Source: Oligosphaera ethanolica
GTDB lineage: Bacteria > Verrucomicrobiota > Lentisphaeria > Oligosphaerales > Oligosphaeraceae
Direction: 5' to 3'
NCBI RefSeq assembly: GCF_030814695.1
Contig: NZ_JAUSVL010000001.1
Coordinates: 4,810,227-4,874,226, forward strand
Length of the DNA: 64,000 nt
Positions 6,591 through 15,363 of the stretch are shown piece after piece. The position numbers were made by a program, and so were the translations under genes. The notes beneath the pieces are model-generated. The model saw nothing but the letters and a program-made list of their open reading frames with translations. It had not been told where the DNA came from and did no database searches. Within the stretch, counting starts at the first letter, position 1. Each line of letters starts with the position of its first letter.

Positions 6591-8509
6591 TGACAGCAAC
6601 ATTGCATACGCTTAGTGAACGCCGGCACATCGTGCTCGACGATGTTTTTGCTCCCCAGGCGAGTGTCGATCTGGCAGTGGTCGGTCTGGGCACGGCCGGC
6701 GCTGACGCGCTGATTACCGGTGCGCAACTGGGCCTCAGTTGCCTCGGCGTTGAGCGCCAGCACGGCCCCGGCGGCCTGATGACCCTCGGCTGCGTCTGGG
6801 ATTATTACTACGGCAGCTGCGGCGGGCGCTGGCAGGAACTCGACCGGCAGGCCATGCTCCTCAGCCGTGTCGGCAATTACACTCAGTGCCAGAGCCATCC
6901 CGACGAGGGCCGCTGCATCCCCGGCATTGTTCGTACGGCTGTGCTGGAACAGGCCGCACTCAGGGCCGGTGCCGAGCTGGCTTACGAGACGACGCCCTGC
7001 GGCGTGTGGCTTGACGGCAACATAGTCTGCGGCCTGCGGCTCCTGCGGCGTGGCGTGGTGCGTGACGTCGCTGTCGCCGTGGTCATTGACGCCTCGGCCG
7101 AGGGCGCGGTCCTGCGCCTGGCCGGCGGCACCATGATCTATGGTCGCGAGTGGGACGGCGCGCAAATGGCCTTTTCCAAGACCATCGGTGATCTGAACAA
7201 TGGCCTGGCGCGCGGCTGCTGGGCTTTCTGCGGCTTTCTCAGCGATCCCAGCGCGGAGGAGCTCAGCCGCGCCATCCTCGCTGCGTCTACCAAGGGGCCG
7301 CTGAAACGCAAATACGGCAACGGCACGCGGCTGCTCTACAACGGCGCGGTGCTGGGACAACGCGAGGAAGGCCACGCATTGTGCGAGGACATGCTGACTT
7401 GGGATGACGCACTTGCCGGCAAAACTCCCGCCAAGCCGCTGTTCTACACCTTTACGCCGCAAGACCTGACCAACATGAATGGCGATTACGCCTACGAAAG
7501 CGACACGATGGTCGATTGGCGGGTACTCTGTGGCATGCAGCGCTACGGCTTCTCAGCGGCGCTGTCCTACGACGCGCTCTTGCCCAAGGGGCTCGACGGC
7601 CTGTTGGTGGCTGGCAAAATCATGGGTTTGGACCACGATCTCGGTGGCGGGCTGCGCATGGAACGGGACTTCCGCAAAGCTGGCGAAGCGGCGGCCGTAG
7701 CAGCGGCGCTGGCTAAAAAGCACGGCGTGGCCCCCCGGGATGTCCCCTACGACGAATTGGCTGCGGAACTGCGCGCCAGTGGTTGTCTGAATGAAGAATG
7801 GCACTGCGGCATAGCCGACCTGCATGGCACGCGCCGACCCAACGGCGTGCCGGTGCCGGCGCAGTTGCCGCAGACGGCCGCCGAATACATTGCCGCGCTG
7901 AGTAGGGACATCGTCGCCTACCGCTGGCATAATTCCGATGTGCGTTTGCCAGCGGAAGAGCAGAGTCCGGCGCTGGCGCTGTGGGCCGCACGGGAACTGC
8001 GCCGGCAGCCTGCAGCGGTACGCAAGGCCATTTGCGATGGTATTTATGCTGAATTGAGCAAGGACGGTCCTTATGTGGAGAATCTCGCCATTGCGTTGGG
8101 CCTTGCCGGCGACGGCCGGGCCTGCGCGCAGCTGCGGCAGTCGCTTGCATCGCCGCGGCCGGTGCCGGCGGGTGCCTATCCCAATCGCATCAAGGCGTTG
8201 TGCCTGCTGGGACGCCTGGGCGATGGCGAAGCCGTGCCATTGCTGCTGGCGCTGGTGGAGGACTACGCGGCGGCTTTCTGTGCCGACCTCGCAGGCGACG
8301 GTGGGCCCTACGCGCAGGCAAATCACGTCAACAACGCGCTGTCCTACGCGCTCTTCGCTTTGGCGGCCATCAATGACCGCTATCACCCGGCGGGGCTGGC
8401 GGCGCGCTTGCGGCAGTGGTCGCAGCGGCCCTTCGTCCTCCATTGCGGTTTGAACGGCGACGACCGCGCGCCCATGCTCCGGGACATTGTCCAGCGTCGC
8501 TTTGCATGA
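6590..8509 (+). CDS. FAD-dependent oxidoreductase (FAD_oxidored family) with helical C-terminal extension
   Basis: 639 residues. The N-terminal Rossmann motif is VVGLGTAGADALITGAQLG with a following CLGVERQHGPGG segment. The second FAD contact region is LDGLLVAGKIMGLDHDLGGG near residues 335-355, typical of this family. The last 250 residues are Ala/Leu-rich helices reminiscent of HEAT-type repeats, also seen in PVC members. The ATG at 6590 has GGGAGG nine bases upstream and overlaps the previous stop. The pairing with a small FAD protein and a carboxymuconolactone-decarboxylase-like gene suggests a catabolic redox module, perhaps for sugar acids or aromatic-like compounds. The actual substrate is not evident. 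Confidence 0.8.
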   Translation: MTATLHTLSERRHIVLDDVFAPQASVDLAVVGLGTAGADALITGAQLGLSCLGVERQHGPGGLMTLGCVWDYYYGSCGGRWQELDRQAMLLSRVGNYTQCQSHPDEGRCIPGIVRTAVLEQAALRAGAELAYETTPCGVWLDGNIVCGLRLLRRGVVRDVAVAVVIDASAEGAVLRLAGGTMIYGREWDGAQMAFSKTIGDLNNGLARGCWAFCGFLSDPSAEELSRAILAASTKGPLKRKYGNGTRLLYNGAVLGQREEGHALCEDMLTWDDALAGKTPAKPLFYTFTPQDLTNMNGDYAYESDTMVDWRVLCGMQRYGFSAALSYDALLPKGLDGLLVAGKIMGLDHDLGGGLRMERDFRKAGEAAAVAAALAKKHGVAPRDVPYDELAAELRASGCLNEEWHCGIADLHGTRRPNGVPVPAQLPQTAAEYIAALSRDIVAYRWHNSDVRLPAEEQSPALALWAARELRRQPAAVRKAICDGIYAELSKDGPYVENLAIALGLAGDGRACAQLRQSLASPRPVPAGAYPNRIKALCLLGRLGDGEAVPLLLALVEDYAAAFCADLAGDGGPYAQANHVNNALSYALFALAAINDRYHPAGLAARLRQWSQRPFVLHCGLNGDDRAPMLRDIVQRRFA

Positions 8510-8551
8510 TCGCCCACGACGGACAAGAGGGACTTCTATCCGCAGATGTCG

Positions 8552-8980
8552 CAGATTTTGTTGATGTGCGAAGTTTTGTGATGAAACTTGTGGTTGCCAA
8601 TCGGTAATTCCTTGTGCCAATGTGACCGATACTCTTATTGTGCAAAAAGGATTTTTACAATTGGCTGTTTATCAATCAGTTGTGCATGGATTTGCCCTGT
8701 AGTCGCAGGCAAGGGATTCAGAACCACTGCGCCAAGTTTCTCTTTCTATCACAAGATTTCGCACATTACCCAGATTTTGTTAATGTGCGAAGTTATGTGA
8801 TGAAACTTGTAGTTGCGCCAATGTGACCGAAACTCTTCTTTTGCGAAAGGCTTTTTGACAATAGACTCCTTATCAGGTGTTTATGCATGAATTTGCCCCG
8901 TAGGCGCTGAGAAAGGCTTCAGAACGACTGTGTCAAGTCTCTCTTTCTATCACAAGATTTCGCACATTACCCAGATTTTT
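8552..8980 (+). repeat. Two diverged tandem units of about 219 and 201 bp
   Basis: The phrase CAGATTTTGTTnATGTGCGAAGT recurs from 8552 and 8771, and CAGATTTTT again at 8972. Between these points the text is clearly duplicated (for example ATGAAACTTGT, CCAATGTGACCGA, CATGnATTTGCCC). At the junction TTCGCACATTA faces TAATGTGCGAA, an 11-bp inverted repeat at about 8758-8791. No gene is seen in 8510-9052. Confidence 0.75.
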
Positions 8981-9052
8981 GGTTCTCAGCAAACAAAGTA
9001 ATCTGTGTTAATCTGCGAAATCTGCGGAGAAGTATTCCCATTTCATTGGCCC

Positions 9053-11263
9053 TCACACCATATCTGCGCGTCGTCGTAGCCACCATTCGAGGCAGAAGAG
9101 GGCGATGAGTGCGGCCAGTGCGAGCCAGTGGTTCCAGATGGGGTATTCGGTGGACGATTCGCTTTCGCGGGGGCTGTGGTCGAGTTTGGCGAGCAGGTCT
9201 TGCTGTTCGGCCCAGGGGACGTATTTGCCGTTGCTCATGCTGGCGAGGCGCTGGAGGAGGCCGCGATTGGCGGGCTGGCCGGTGCGTTCGTGTTCGGGGA
9301 AGCGGGCGAGGAAGACGGTGCCGGCGTCCTGGGTGCCGTCGGGGCTGGTGACGGTGACGCGGTAGGGGCCGACTTCGTCGGGGACGAATTCGCAACGGAA
9401 GCCGTCGCTGGGTTGGCTAAGACCGACGTCGCCTTCCAGGCGTGCGGGGGCCATGGGAATGGCCAGTTCTTTGCCGTCGGGGGTACGGATGCGGCAGGTC
9501 ACGCTGTTGACGCCGCTCTGCTTAAGGCCGCTGAGGCCGATGACCACGCGGGCGCGGAGATCGACTTCGCCGTCGGCGAGGAGAATTTGCATGAGGCCGC
9601 TGTCGTCGCGGTCGTCTTGGCTGGGGCAGAGCCAGGTGAGCAGCTGAGTGACGAAGCGGCCGTAGATGCCCTTGCCGCCGTTGTCGTCGCCGCTGCCCAT
9701 CTGCCAGCGCCAGAGTGAGTCGCTGAGGATCATGGCGACGCGGCCTTGGCCGTAGCGGCGGGTGACGACCACGGGCGTGTTGTCGCTGCTGGTGAGGACG
9801 ACGGTGGTGAAAGAGCCGGTTTCGACGGGCGACCAGAGGCTGAGGATGGGCGGCAGGCGCATTTCGTCAGCGAGGCTGGACAAGGCGGGGACGGCCCGGC
9901 CGGCGGCGGTGAAATCGACCATGAAGCGGCCTTCGCGCATGGCGGCGTCGGGGCCGGATTTGGCGGGCATCATGGCCTGGATATGCTCGTTGCCGATGAT
10001 GCCGTCGCGGCCGTAGGCGCGGGCGGCGCCGAGGATGAGCAGGCCGCCGCCCTTATCGACGAAGTCCTGGATGTGCTTGGCGGCGTCGGCGTCGATGGCG
10101 CTGCCGGGCATATCGCCGATGATGATGGCCTTGTAGGCCTTGAGATTTTCGGCGTCGAGCGTGGGCAGGGCGCCGCCGGCGAAGCCGCTCTGTTCATCGA
10201 AGTTGATGAAAGCGCCGTCGCCGCCTTGGACGAAAGCGCTGAGTTGGTAGCTTTTTTCGGCCAGGAGGGCGCGTTTGAGGAATTTGAATTCCCAGCGCGG
10301 GACGCCTTCGAGGTACAGCACGCGTTGTTTGGCGTCGGTGACTTCGATGAGGAGTTCTTTGCGGTTGTTGCTGCTGTCCTGGTCGCCTTCGGGTTCGATA
10401 ACGACCTCGTAGAGTTGACTGCCGATTTGGTCGGGGGTGATGGTGAAGGCGATTTTGCGGAAGCGTTCGTTGTCGGCGAATTCGGCCTGTTCGCTTTGGA
10501 TGGTTGTGCCGTTGTGGCGCAGGTGCACGGGGAAAGCGGCGTTGCCGCTGCCGGTCTTGCGTTGGACAGACAGTTCGATGCGGGTGTCCCATTTGACGAT
10601 GACGCGTTTGGGGTAGGCCAAGTCGGCGATGGCGAAATCGATTTGATCGCTGTCGGCGATGGGCGCTGGGTCTTCGAGTTCGGGAATGAGCAGCGGCGCG
10701 GTGAAGGCGATGCCGTCGAGGTCAAGCATGGACTGGTCGAGGCCATCGCTGAGGAGGACGACGCCGGCGAGGTTTTCGGCGCGGAGGCGGGCATTGAGGC
10801 GCTGGAGGGCGTTGAGCAAAAAGGTGCGCGGGGCATGGAAGGACAGGTCAGCCGTGGGAGCGAAGCCCTCATCGAGGTCGTTACCGACCGCGAAATAGAG
10901 CACTCGGAAGTCCTCTTCTGCCTGTTTGATGGCCTTCGAGCGGAGGAATGACGCGGCGCGGACGGCGCGGGTCTGGGTGGCGCGGGTGGGATTGTCGTCC
11001 ATGCTGGCGGAGACATCGACGAGGACGGCGAGGGCGGGTTTTTCGCTTTCGCGGCGGGTATCGCGTCGCGAAGGCTGGGCGAGGATGAAGCAGAGGATGA
11101 CGAATGCGGCCATGCGCAGCGACCAGAGCAGCAGGCGTTTGCGGCGTTCGATGCGGCAGTCGCGGTAGGTCCGCCAGGCGAGCCAGGCGAAGACGGCGCC
11201 GCAGAGCAGCATGACCACGGGTGGCAGCACGGGGTTCCAGAGGATGACGGCGGGGGAGGTCAT
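9053..11263 (-). CDS. Membrane-anchored VWA-domain protein (Bat-like)
   Basis: 736 residues. Two transmembrane helices lie near residues 10-30 and 40-58, followed by a von Willebrand A domain with the metal-site motif DVSASM. A central segment (AIIIGDMPGSAID...GGGLLILGAARAYG) resembles the glutamine-amidotransferase-like domain often attached to such proteins. The C-terminus has another helix (LALAALIALFCLEWWLRRR). Most of the protein should be outside the cytoplasmic membrane. The ATG at 11263 overlaps the TGA of the upstream BatA gene and follows GGGAGG. PVC bacteria usually have this pair next to a MoxR ATPase and a DUF58 protein, which are not visible here. The exact role is unknown. Confidence 0.82.
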   Translation of the reverse strand: MTSPAVILWNPVLPPVVMLLCGAVFAWLAWRTYRDCRIERRKRLLLWSLRMAAFVILCFILAQPSRRDTRRESEKPALAVLVDVSASMDDNPTRATQTRAVRAASFLRSKAIKQAEEDFRVLYFAVGNDLDEGFAPTADLSFHAPRTFLLNALQRLNARLRAENLAGVVLLSDGLDQSMLDLDGIAFTAPLLIPELEDPAPIADSDQIDFAIADLAYPKRVIVKWDTRIELSVQRKTGSGNAAFPVHLRHNGTTIQSEQAEFADNERFRKIAFTITPDQIGSQLYEVVIEPEGDQDSSNNRKELLIEVTDAKQRVLYLEGVPRWEFKFLKRALLAEKSYQLSAFVQGGDGAFINFDEQSGFAGGALPTLDAENLKAYKAIIIGDMPGSAIDADAAKHIQDFVDKGGGLLILGAARAYGRDGIIGNEHIQAMMPAKSGPDAAMREGRFMVDFTAAGRAVPALSSLADEMRLPPILSLWSPVETGSFTTVVLTSSDNTPVVVTRRYGQGRVAMILSDSLWRWQMGSGDDNGGKGIYGRFVTQLLTWLCPSQDDRDDSGLMQILLADGEVDLRARVVIGLSGLKQSGVNSVTCRIRTPDGKELAIPMAPARLEGDVGLSQPSDGFRCEFVPDEVGPYRVTVTSPDGTQDAGTVFLARFPEHERTGQPANRGLLQRLASMSNGKYVPWAEQQDLLAKLDHSPRESESSTEYPIWNHWLALAALIALFCLEWWLRRRADMV

Positions 11264-13389
11264 GATACCGCGCCTCCCTGTTTGAGGATTTTGGCCAGGA
11301 AGCTCGGCTGGTCTTGCGGCCGGCTGCGGAGATTGGCGAAGATGACTTCGATCATGCTGAGGGCAAAGGCCATGATCAGCAGCAATGGCCAGAGGGGGCT
11401 GCCCTGGCGGAGGGTGGTGATTTCTTGTCGGAGCTGTTCGTGGCTGAGGCAATGCGCTGCCGGTATGCCCTTGGCGCCCGCGACCAGTTCGTTGCCACGC
11501 CAGTAACTGAGGTCGCTTTCGGCGGCGGGGATGTTCACGGCGAGTTTGCGGGTCATGCCGCCATATTGGACGCTGTGGATGCCTGGTAGGCTGAAGCCGC
11601 CGAGCACGAAGGGCTCGTTGGCGTTCTGGCGCTGCACGGTCAGGCGGCGTTCGGCGCCGTCTGGCGCGGTGATACTGAATTCGGCGCTGGTGATCTGGCC
11701 GGGCCAGGGAATGGCGATGGCGCCGCCGACTTCGGCCGCCAAGCGTGGCTGGCGCAGGCCAGCGGCTTCCTTGCACAGCTCCTGCATGAAAATGAAGAAG
11801 AACGGCGTCATTGGCCAGTCGGACCAGTCGCGGTTGGCGCTGGTGGCGCAGAGCCAGAGCCAGCCTGCGCCGCGGCTGGAACGCATCACGAAGGCGTTGC
11901 CGCCGCGGAAGCTCAGGACGGCTTCATCAGCCGTCGGCGGGTGAATGTTGAGGTATTTGCGGATGGGCACGGCCCATGGTGGCGGCAGCAGCGCCTGGAG
12001 TTTCTGCACGAGGGGATCGTGGGCGTTGCCGACGGCGACCGGCAGGCGCTGAATGTCGCCCTGGTCGGCAGGCGCGGCGCGCAGCTGCTCCCAGGGTGCG
12101 AAGGCACGCAGGGTGCTTTCGCTGAGGCCCTGTTCTTCGCCTGGGAAGAACATGACTACGCCGCCGCCCTGGAGATAGCCGTCGAGCTTCTGGCGCACAG
12201 CGTCGTCAAGCACGGGTGGATTGCAGATGAAGATGGCGGCGTTGGCGCTGATGTCACCGGCCATGAAGCCGGCCCAATCAACGACTTGCGGCAGCATCAG
12301 TGACGCGGCCTGGCCGCCGGGGCGCAACGCCCGTTCCAGGAAAAACGAATCGCGGTCGCTGCCGCCATTGACCAGCAGGGCCGGCGCGCCGGACAGCCTC
12401 GGCAGAGAGAAGTAGTGGCGGTTGTTGAGCGCGAAGACGTCGTCACTCAGTTCGAGGACGCCGGTCCAGTCGGGTGCGGCGCCGCTGCCCATGCCCTGCA
12501 GGCGTGTTTCGCGCTTGTCCTTGGGGAGGAGGTCCAAGGCGACGTGGTTGATTTCCTCGCCGGTGGCGCCCTGCAGGCGGAGGATGCTGGTGCCGACGAA
12601 TTGTTCGTTGGTGCTGATGGTGGCGACGGTGGCGATGGTGCCGTCGCCGAGGATGGCCGGCGGCATGAAGAGCGCACTGGCGATGCCGCTGTCACCGCCG
12701 CCGGCGCTCACGAGTTGATTGAAGAACAGCGCGCCGCGGTGTTCCGCGATGCTGTCAAGCATGGGCTGGAGGGCGTCGTTGTTCCATGACGCGCGTTGGA
12801 AATCACTGAAGACGTGAATTTCGACATTAGCGAGGCCGCCGTCTTGGCGTTGCAGTTGATCGCGGATGCTTTCGGCGACGTCGGCCTGGCCGGTGCCGGC
12901 TTTGAGTTCGAGCAGCGCGCTTTTGACGGCCTGGTGGTCGGAGACGGGCGGGAAGACGACGCGTGGATCATCGCGACCGGGGGCGAGAATGGCCACGCGG
13001 TCGCCCTCGGCGAGGCCGTCAACGAGCAGGGCTGCCCAGGTCTGGGCGAGTTCGAAGAGACTCTTGTCGCCGCCGGCTGCCTGCATGCTGGCACTGCTGT
13101 CGATGACGATGACGGCCACGCGTTGCCCCTCTGAGAGGTATTTGTTGCTGCGGACCAGCGGCTGGGCGAAGGCCATGGCCAGGATGATGATGATGAGCAC
13201 GCGCATGAGCAGCGTCACGCATTGGGTGACGCGGCGTGAGCGGCGGGATTTGGCGGTGGCGTCCTGGATGAAGCGTACGGCAGCGAAGAAATACGGCTGG
13301 GGCTTGCGCTTGTGGAGCAGATGCAGCGCCACGGGAATGAGCGCCGCGAGGCCAAAGAGGAGGAAGCCATTGAAGAGAAAAAAAGGCAT
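11260..13389 (-). CDS. BatA-type N-terminal domain plus VWA domain membrane protein
   Basis: 709 residues. The N-terminus (FNGFLLFGLAALIPVALHLL, then HKRKP) is the BatA membrane anchor typical of aerotolerance-type proteins. A second helix (LLMRVLIIIILAMAFAQPL) follows near residue 60. The VWA domain carries DSSASM around residue 97. A glutamine-amidotransferase-like region (AIFICNPPVLDDAVRQKLDG...GGGVVMFFPG) lies in the middle, and a last helix (PLWPLLLIMAFALSMIEVIF) near the C-terminus. It overlaps the downstream VWA gene by four bases and lies 21 bases after the hydrolase gene, so the three are probably one operon. It probably forms a complex with its partner on the periplasmic face. Function is inferred from family only. 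Confidence 0.82.
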   Translation of the reverse strand: MPFFLFNGFLLFGLAALIPVALHLLHKRKPQPYFFAAVRFIQDATAKSRRSRRVTQCVTLLMRVLIIIILAMAFAQPLVRSNKYLSEGQRVAVIVIDSSASMQAAGGDKSLFELAQTWAALLVDGLAEGDRVAILAPGRDDPRVVFPPVSDHQAVKSALLELKAGTGQADVAESIRDQLQRQDGGLANVEIHVFSDFQRASWNNDALQPMLDSIAEHRGALFFNQLVSAGGGDSGIASALFMPPAILGDGTIATVATISTNEQFVGTSILRLQGATGEEINHVALDLLPKDKRETRLQGMGSGAAPDWTGVLELSDDVFALNNRHYFSLPRLSGAPALLVNGGSDRDSFFLERALRPGGQAASLMLPQVVDWAGFMAGDISANAAIFICNPPVLDDAVRQKLDGYLQGGGVVMFFPGEEQGLSESTLRAFAPWEQLRAAPADQGDIQRLPVAVGNAHDPLVQKLQALLPPPWAVPIRKYLNIHPPTADEAVLSFRGGNAFVMRSSRGAGWLWLCATSANRDWSDWPMTPFFFIFMQELCKEAAGLRQPRLAAEVGGAIAIPWPGQITSAEFSITAPDGAERRLTVQRQNANEPFVLGGFSLPGIHSVQYGGMTRKLAVNIPAAESDLSYWRGNELVAGAKGIPAAHCLSHEQLRQEITTLRQGSPLWPLLLIMAFALSMIEVIFANLRSRPQDQPSFLAKILKQGGAVS

Positions 13390-13410
13390 TGTGCCCCTGT
13401 TGCCGGTGAA

Positions 13411-14337
13411 TTATCGTTGGTCGTTGAGTTTTTCCAGCCAGCAGCGCAGGGGCTTCTGCAGCAGTTCGTGGCCGCCTGCGAAGATAGTCACGCGGGCCCT
13501 GCCGGAGCTGCGTCGGAACAGCACGGGCTTGGCGCCGTAGGCGGGGTCTTCGGGGGCGGCTTGGAGGTGGTCGGGAATGCGCCGTTCGCTGGTCATGATT
13601 GCGATATCGGCGGGGGCGATCCGATCGGCGGGATCGGCGACGGCGTTGAAGGCTTCGAGGCTGTGTGAGATGGGCACTGAGCCGGTGTGGCCGTCGTGGA
13701 TACCAGCGTTGATGTCGAGGATGCAGGGCAGGCCGGGCTTGAGCCAGGTAATGGGCGAACGGCGGGCCAGCTGGGCATCGACCGCCGGTGACGAGCCCGG
13801 TTTGCCACCGCAGGCGCTCGCGATGTGCTTTGCGTAGTTGGCGATGTACTCGACGTCGCTCTGGCAGCAGTGCGCATGCCATTTGGCCAGATCGGATATG
13901 CCCACCCAGGCGCTGACGCCGGCCCAGAGCAGAGGATGGCGCGCGGCCATCATCATGGCGAAATGGCCGCCGCCGGAACAGCCGACCAAATAGATGCGCG
14001 AGTCGTCAACGGCGGCATGCTGACGGGCGTAGGCGACGGCGTCGAGGACGTCTTGAATCGCCAAGTCCGAGGCGCAGGACGATGCATTCCATGATGGGCC
14101 GCGGAAATCGGGCGCCATGATATGCCAGTGCTGGTCGTGAGCCCACTGCTCGACATCGGGCGCCAGCCGCTGCTGGTAGGTCGCGCTCCACGCATGCAGG
14201 AAGACAATCATGGGACGCTTGGCGCTGTCGGGCGCCAAGTAGGCCCGAGCGGGCTGGACGTTGTGATCAATGCTGCTGGTGATTTCAATGTCGCTGGTCA
14301 CCCATGGAATCTCAGGCTGGGCCGTTGTCGCACTCAT
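13411..14337 (-). CDS. Alpha/beta hydrolase (prolyl oligopeptidase-like esterase/peptidase)
   Basis: About 308 residues. The fold is indicated by RPMIVFLHAWSATY (oxyanion strand), a nucleophile elbow YLVGCSGGGHFAMM with the catalytic Ser in GCSGGG, a probable acid in LPCILDINAGIHDGHTG, and a His in IFAGGHELL. No signal peptide is visible, so it should be cytoplasmic. The ATG at 14337 is chosen over 14346 because AGGAG is only one base from the latter and ten from the former. It sits between an exported unknown and the BatA/VWA pair in the same orientation. The substrate (ester or peptide) cannot be read from the sequence. Confidence 0.75.
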   Translation of the reverse strand: MSATTAQPEIPWVTSDIEITSSIDHNVQPARAYLAPDSAKRPMIVFLHAWSATYQQRLAPDVEQWAHDQHWHIMAPDFRGPSWNASSCASDLAIQDVLDAVAYARQHAAVDDSRIYLVGCSGGGHFAMMMAARHPLLWAGVSAWVGISDLAKWHAHCCQSDVEYIANYAKHIASACGGKPGSSPAVDAQLARRSPITWLKPGLPCILDINAGIHDGHTGSVPISHSLEAFNAVADPADRIAPADIAIMTSERRIPDHLQAAPEDPAYGAKPVLFRRSSGRARVTIFAGGHELLQKPLRCWLEKLNDQR

Positions 14338-14450
14338 GAAACACATGCTCCTGCGTTGCGGATAAAGACTACGGGGGAAGGTGCTGAGTCGAGGAGCAAT
14401 AAGGTATAACCCGCTACGGGGAAATCAATGCGCGCGGGCGGGGAGGTGGC

Positions 14451-14480
14451 CAGCGTGGACAGCGTGGACAGCGTGGACAG
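14451..14480. repeat. Three-fold 9-bp tandem repeat
   Basis: CAGCGTGGA occurs three times in direct succession and then continues CAG. It lies between the exported unknown and the hydrolase gene. A variable-number tract of this type can differ between strains. No other feature is seen in 14338-14501. Confidence 0.7.
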
Positions 14481-14501
14481 GGGTGGTGCCTGCCGGGAAT
14501 T

Positions 14502-15311
14502 TCACGGCAGGGCGATATCGGCGAGTTTTTTTGCTTTGGTGCCGACGCGGATGCCGGAGAGTGTTGGCAGCAGGCTATGTTTGAAGAAAGTTCGTGCGAG
14601 TATTTCGTCGCGATAGACCTGTTGGCGGTTGATGACCTGCCAGCCGGCGCCTTCGGCGATGGCTCGTTCGACCCAGATGACATCGATGCTGTGGATGCAG
14701 CCTTTAAGGACGGCGCCGCTTTCGGCCAGGGCGGTGCCCAGGCGCATCTGCTGCATGAGGACGCCGGCGCGGTTGTCGGCCACGTCGATGCGTTCGATCT
14801 GTTTGTTGTCAAAGAAGCCTTCCCAGCCGCCGATGCGGTCGTCGCGGAGGCCGAGGCTCTTGCGGATTTCGTCGATGTAGAGTTTTTCGCGTTCGCTGTC
14901 GATGCTGTCGGCGAGGGCGTTTTTGATGAGTGATATGCCCTCGTGGAAGGTCATGGTGCTAGCATCAATGACCATAACATCGTAGTAATCGGGCGGGAGT
15001 TTGGCGAAGAAGGCGCAGCGGCCGTCTTCGCGCAGTTCGGCTAGGCGCGGCTTGAAGGCTTCGCGTTCGGGCTCGGTGGTGCCCTCGCGGCCTTTGCTGT
15101 CCTTGCGGTACTTGCGGCCGAAGGCGATGACGAGGCGATGAGGGCCGGGCGTGGTGAAGCGCAGCTCGAGACTGCCGGTGGCGTCGGGGACTTTTTCGAG
15201 GTCGGCATAGAGGTAGGTCCCGACGGGCACGACGCTGCCGCCGGCGAACAGCGCTGGCATGCCGGCGAGGACGAGCAGGACGAAGGCGCTGGCGATGAGT
15301 TGCTTTGGCAT
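14502..15311 (-). CDS. Exported protein of unknown function
   Basis: 269 residues with a clear signal peptide (MPKQLIASAFVLLVLAGMPA, probable cleavage after ALFA near residue 23). The mature part starts with a beta-rich region (SLELRFTTPGPHRLVIAFG), then a helical region with many charged residues, and ends TKAKKLADIALP. I recognise no family motif. The start at 15311 has GAGG ten bases upstream. It follows the TPR-protein gene by 52 bases in the same direction, so it probably belongs to the 17379-9053 gene string. Its GC-rich codon use matches its neighbours. Confidence 0.7.
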   Translation of the reverse strand: MPKQLIASAFVLLVLAGMPALFAGGSVVPVGTYLYADLEKVPDATGSLELRFTTPGPHRLVIAFGRKYRKDSKGREGTTEPEREAFKPRLAELREDGRCAFFAKLPPDYYDVMVIDASTMTFHEGISLIKNALADSIDSEREKLYIDEIRKSLGLRDDRIGGWEGFFDNKQIERIDVADNRAGVLMQQMRLGTALAESGAVLKGCIHSIDVIWVERAIAEGAGWQVINRQQVYRDEILARTFFKHSLLPTLSGIRVGTKAKKLADIALP

Positions 15312-15363
15312 GGCTGAATGACCTCAAGGCTGAGTAAAAGTGAGATACAAGGCTGACGCTGTT

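Noticed and set aside
8552..8980. CRISPR array
   Set aside because: Units are about 200 bp and diverged; there are no short regular repeats with unique spacers and no cas genes.
9746..10951. Long plus-strand ORF of 401 codons
   Set aside because: It is antisense to the VWA gene; the product is a Gly/Ala/Asp/Glu-rich shadow without motifs, and the minus-strand frame has clear domains.
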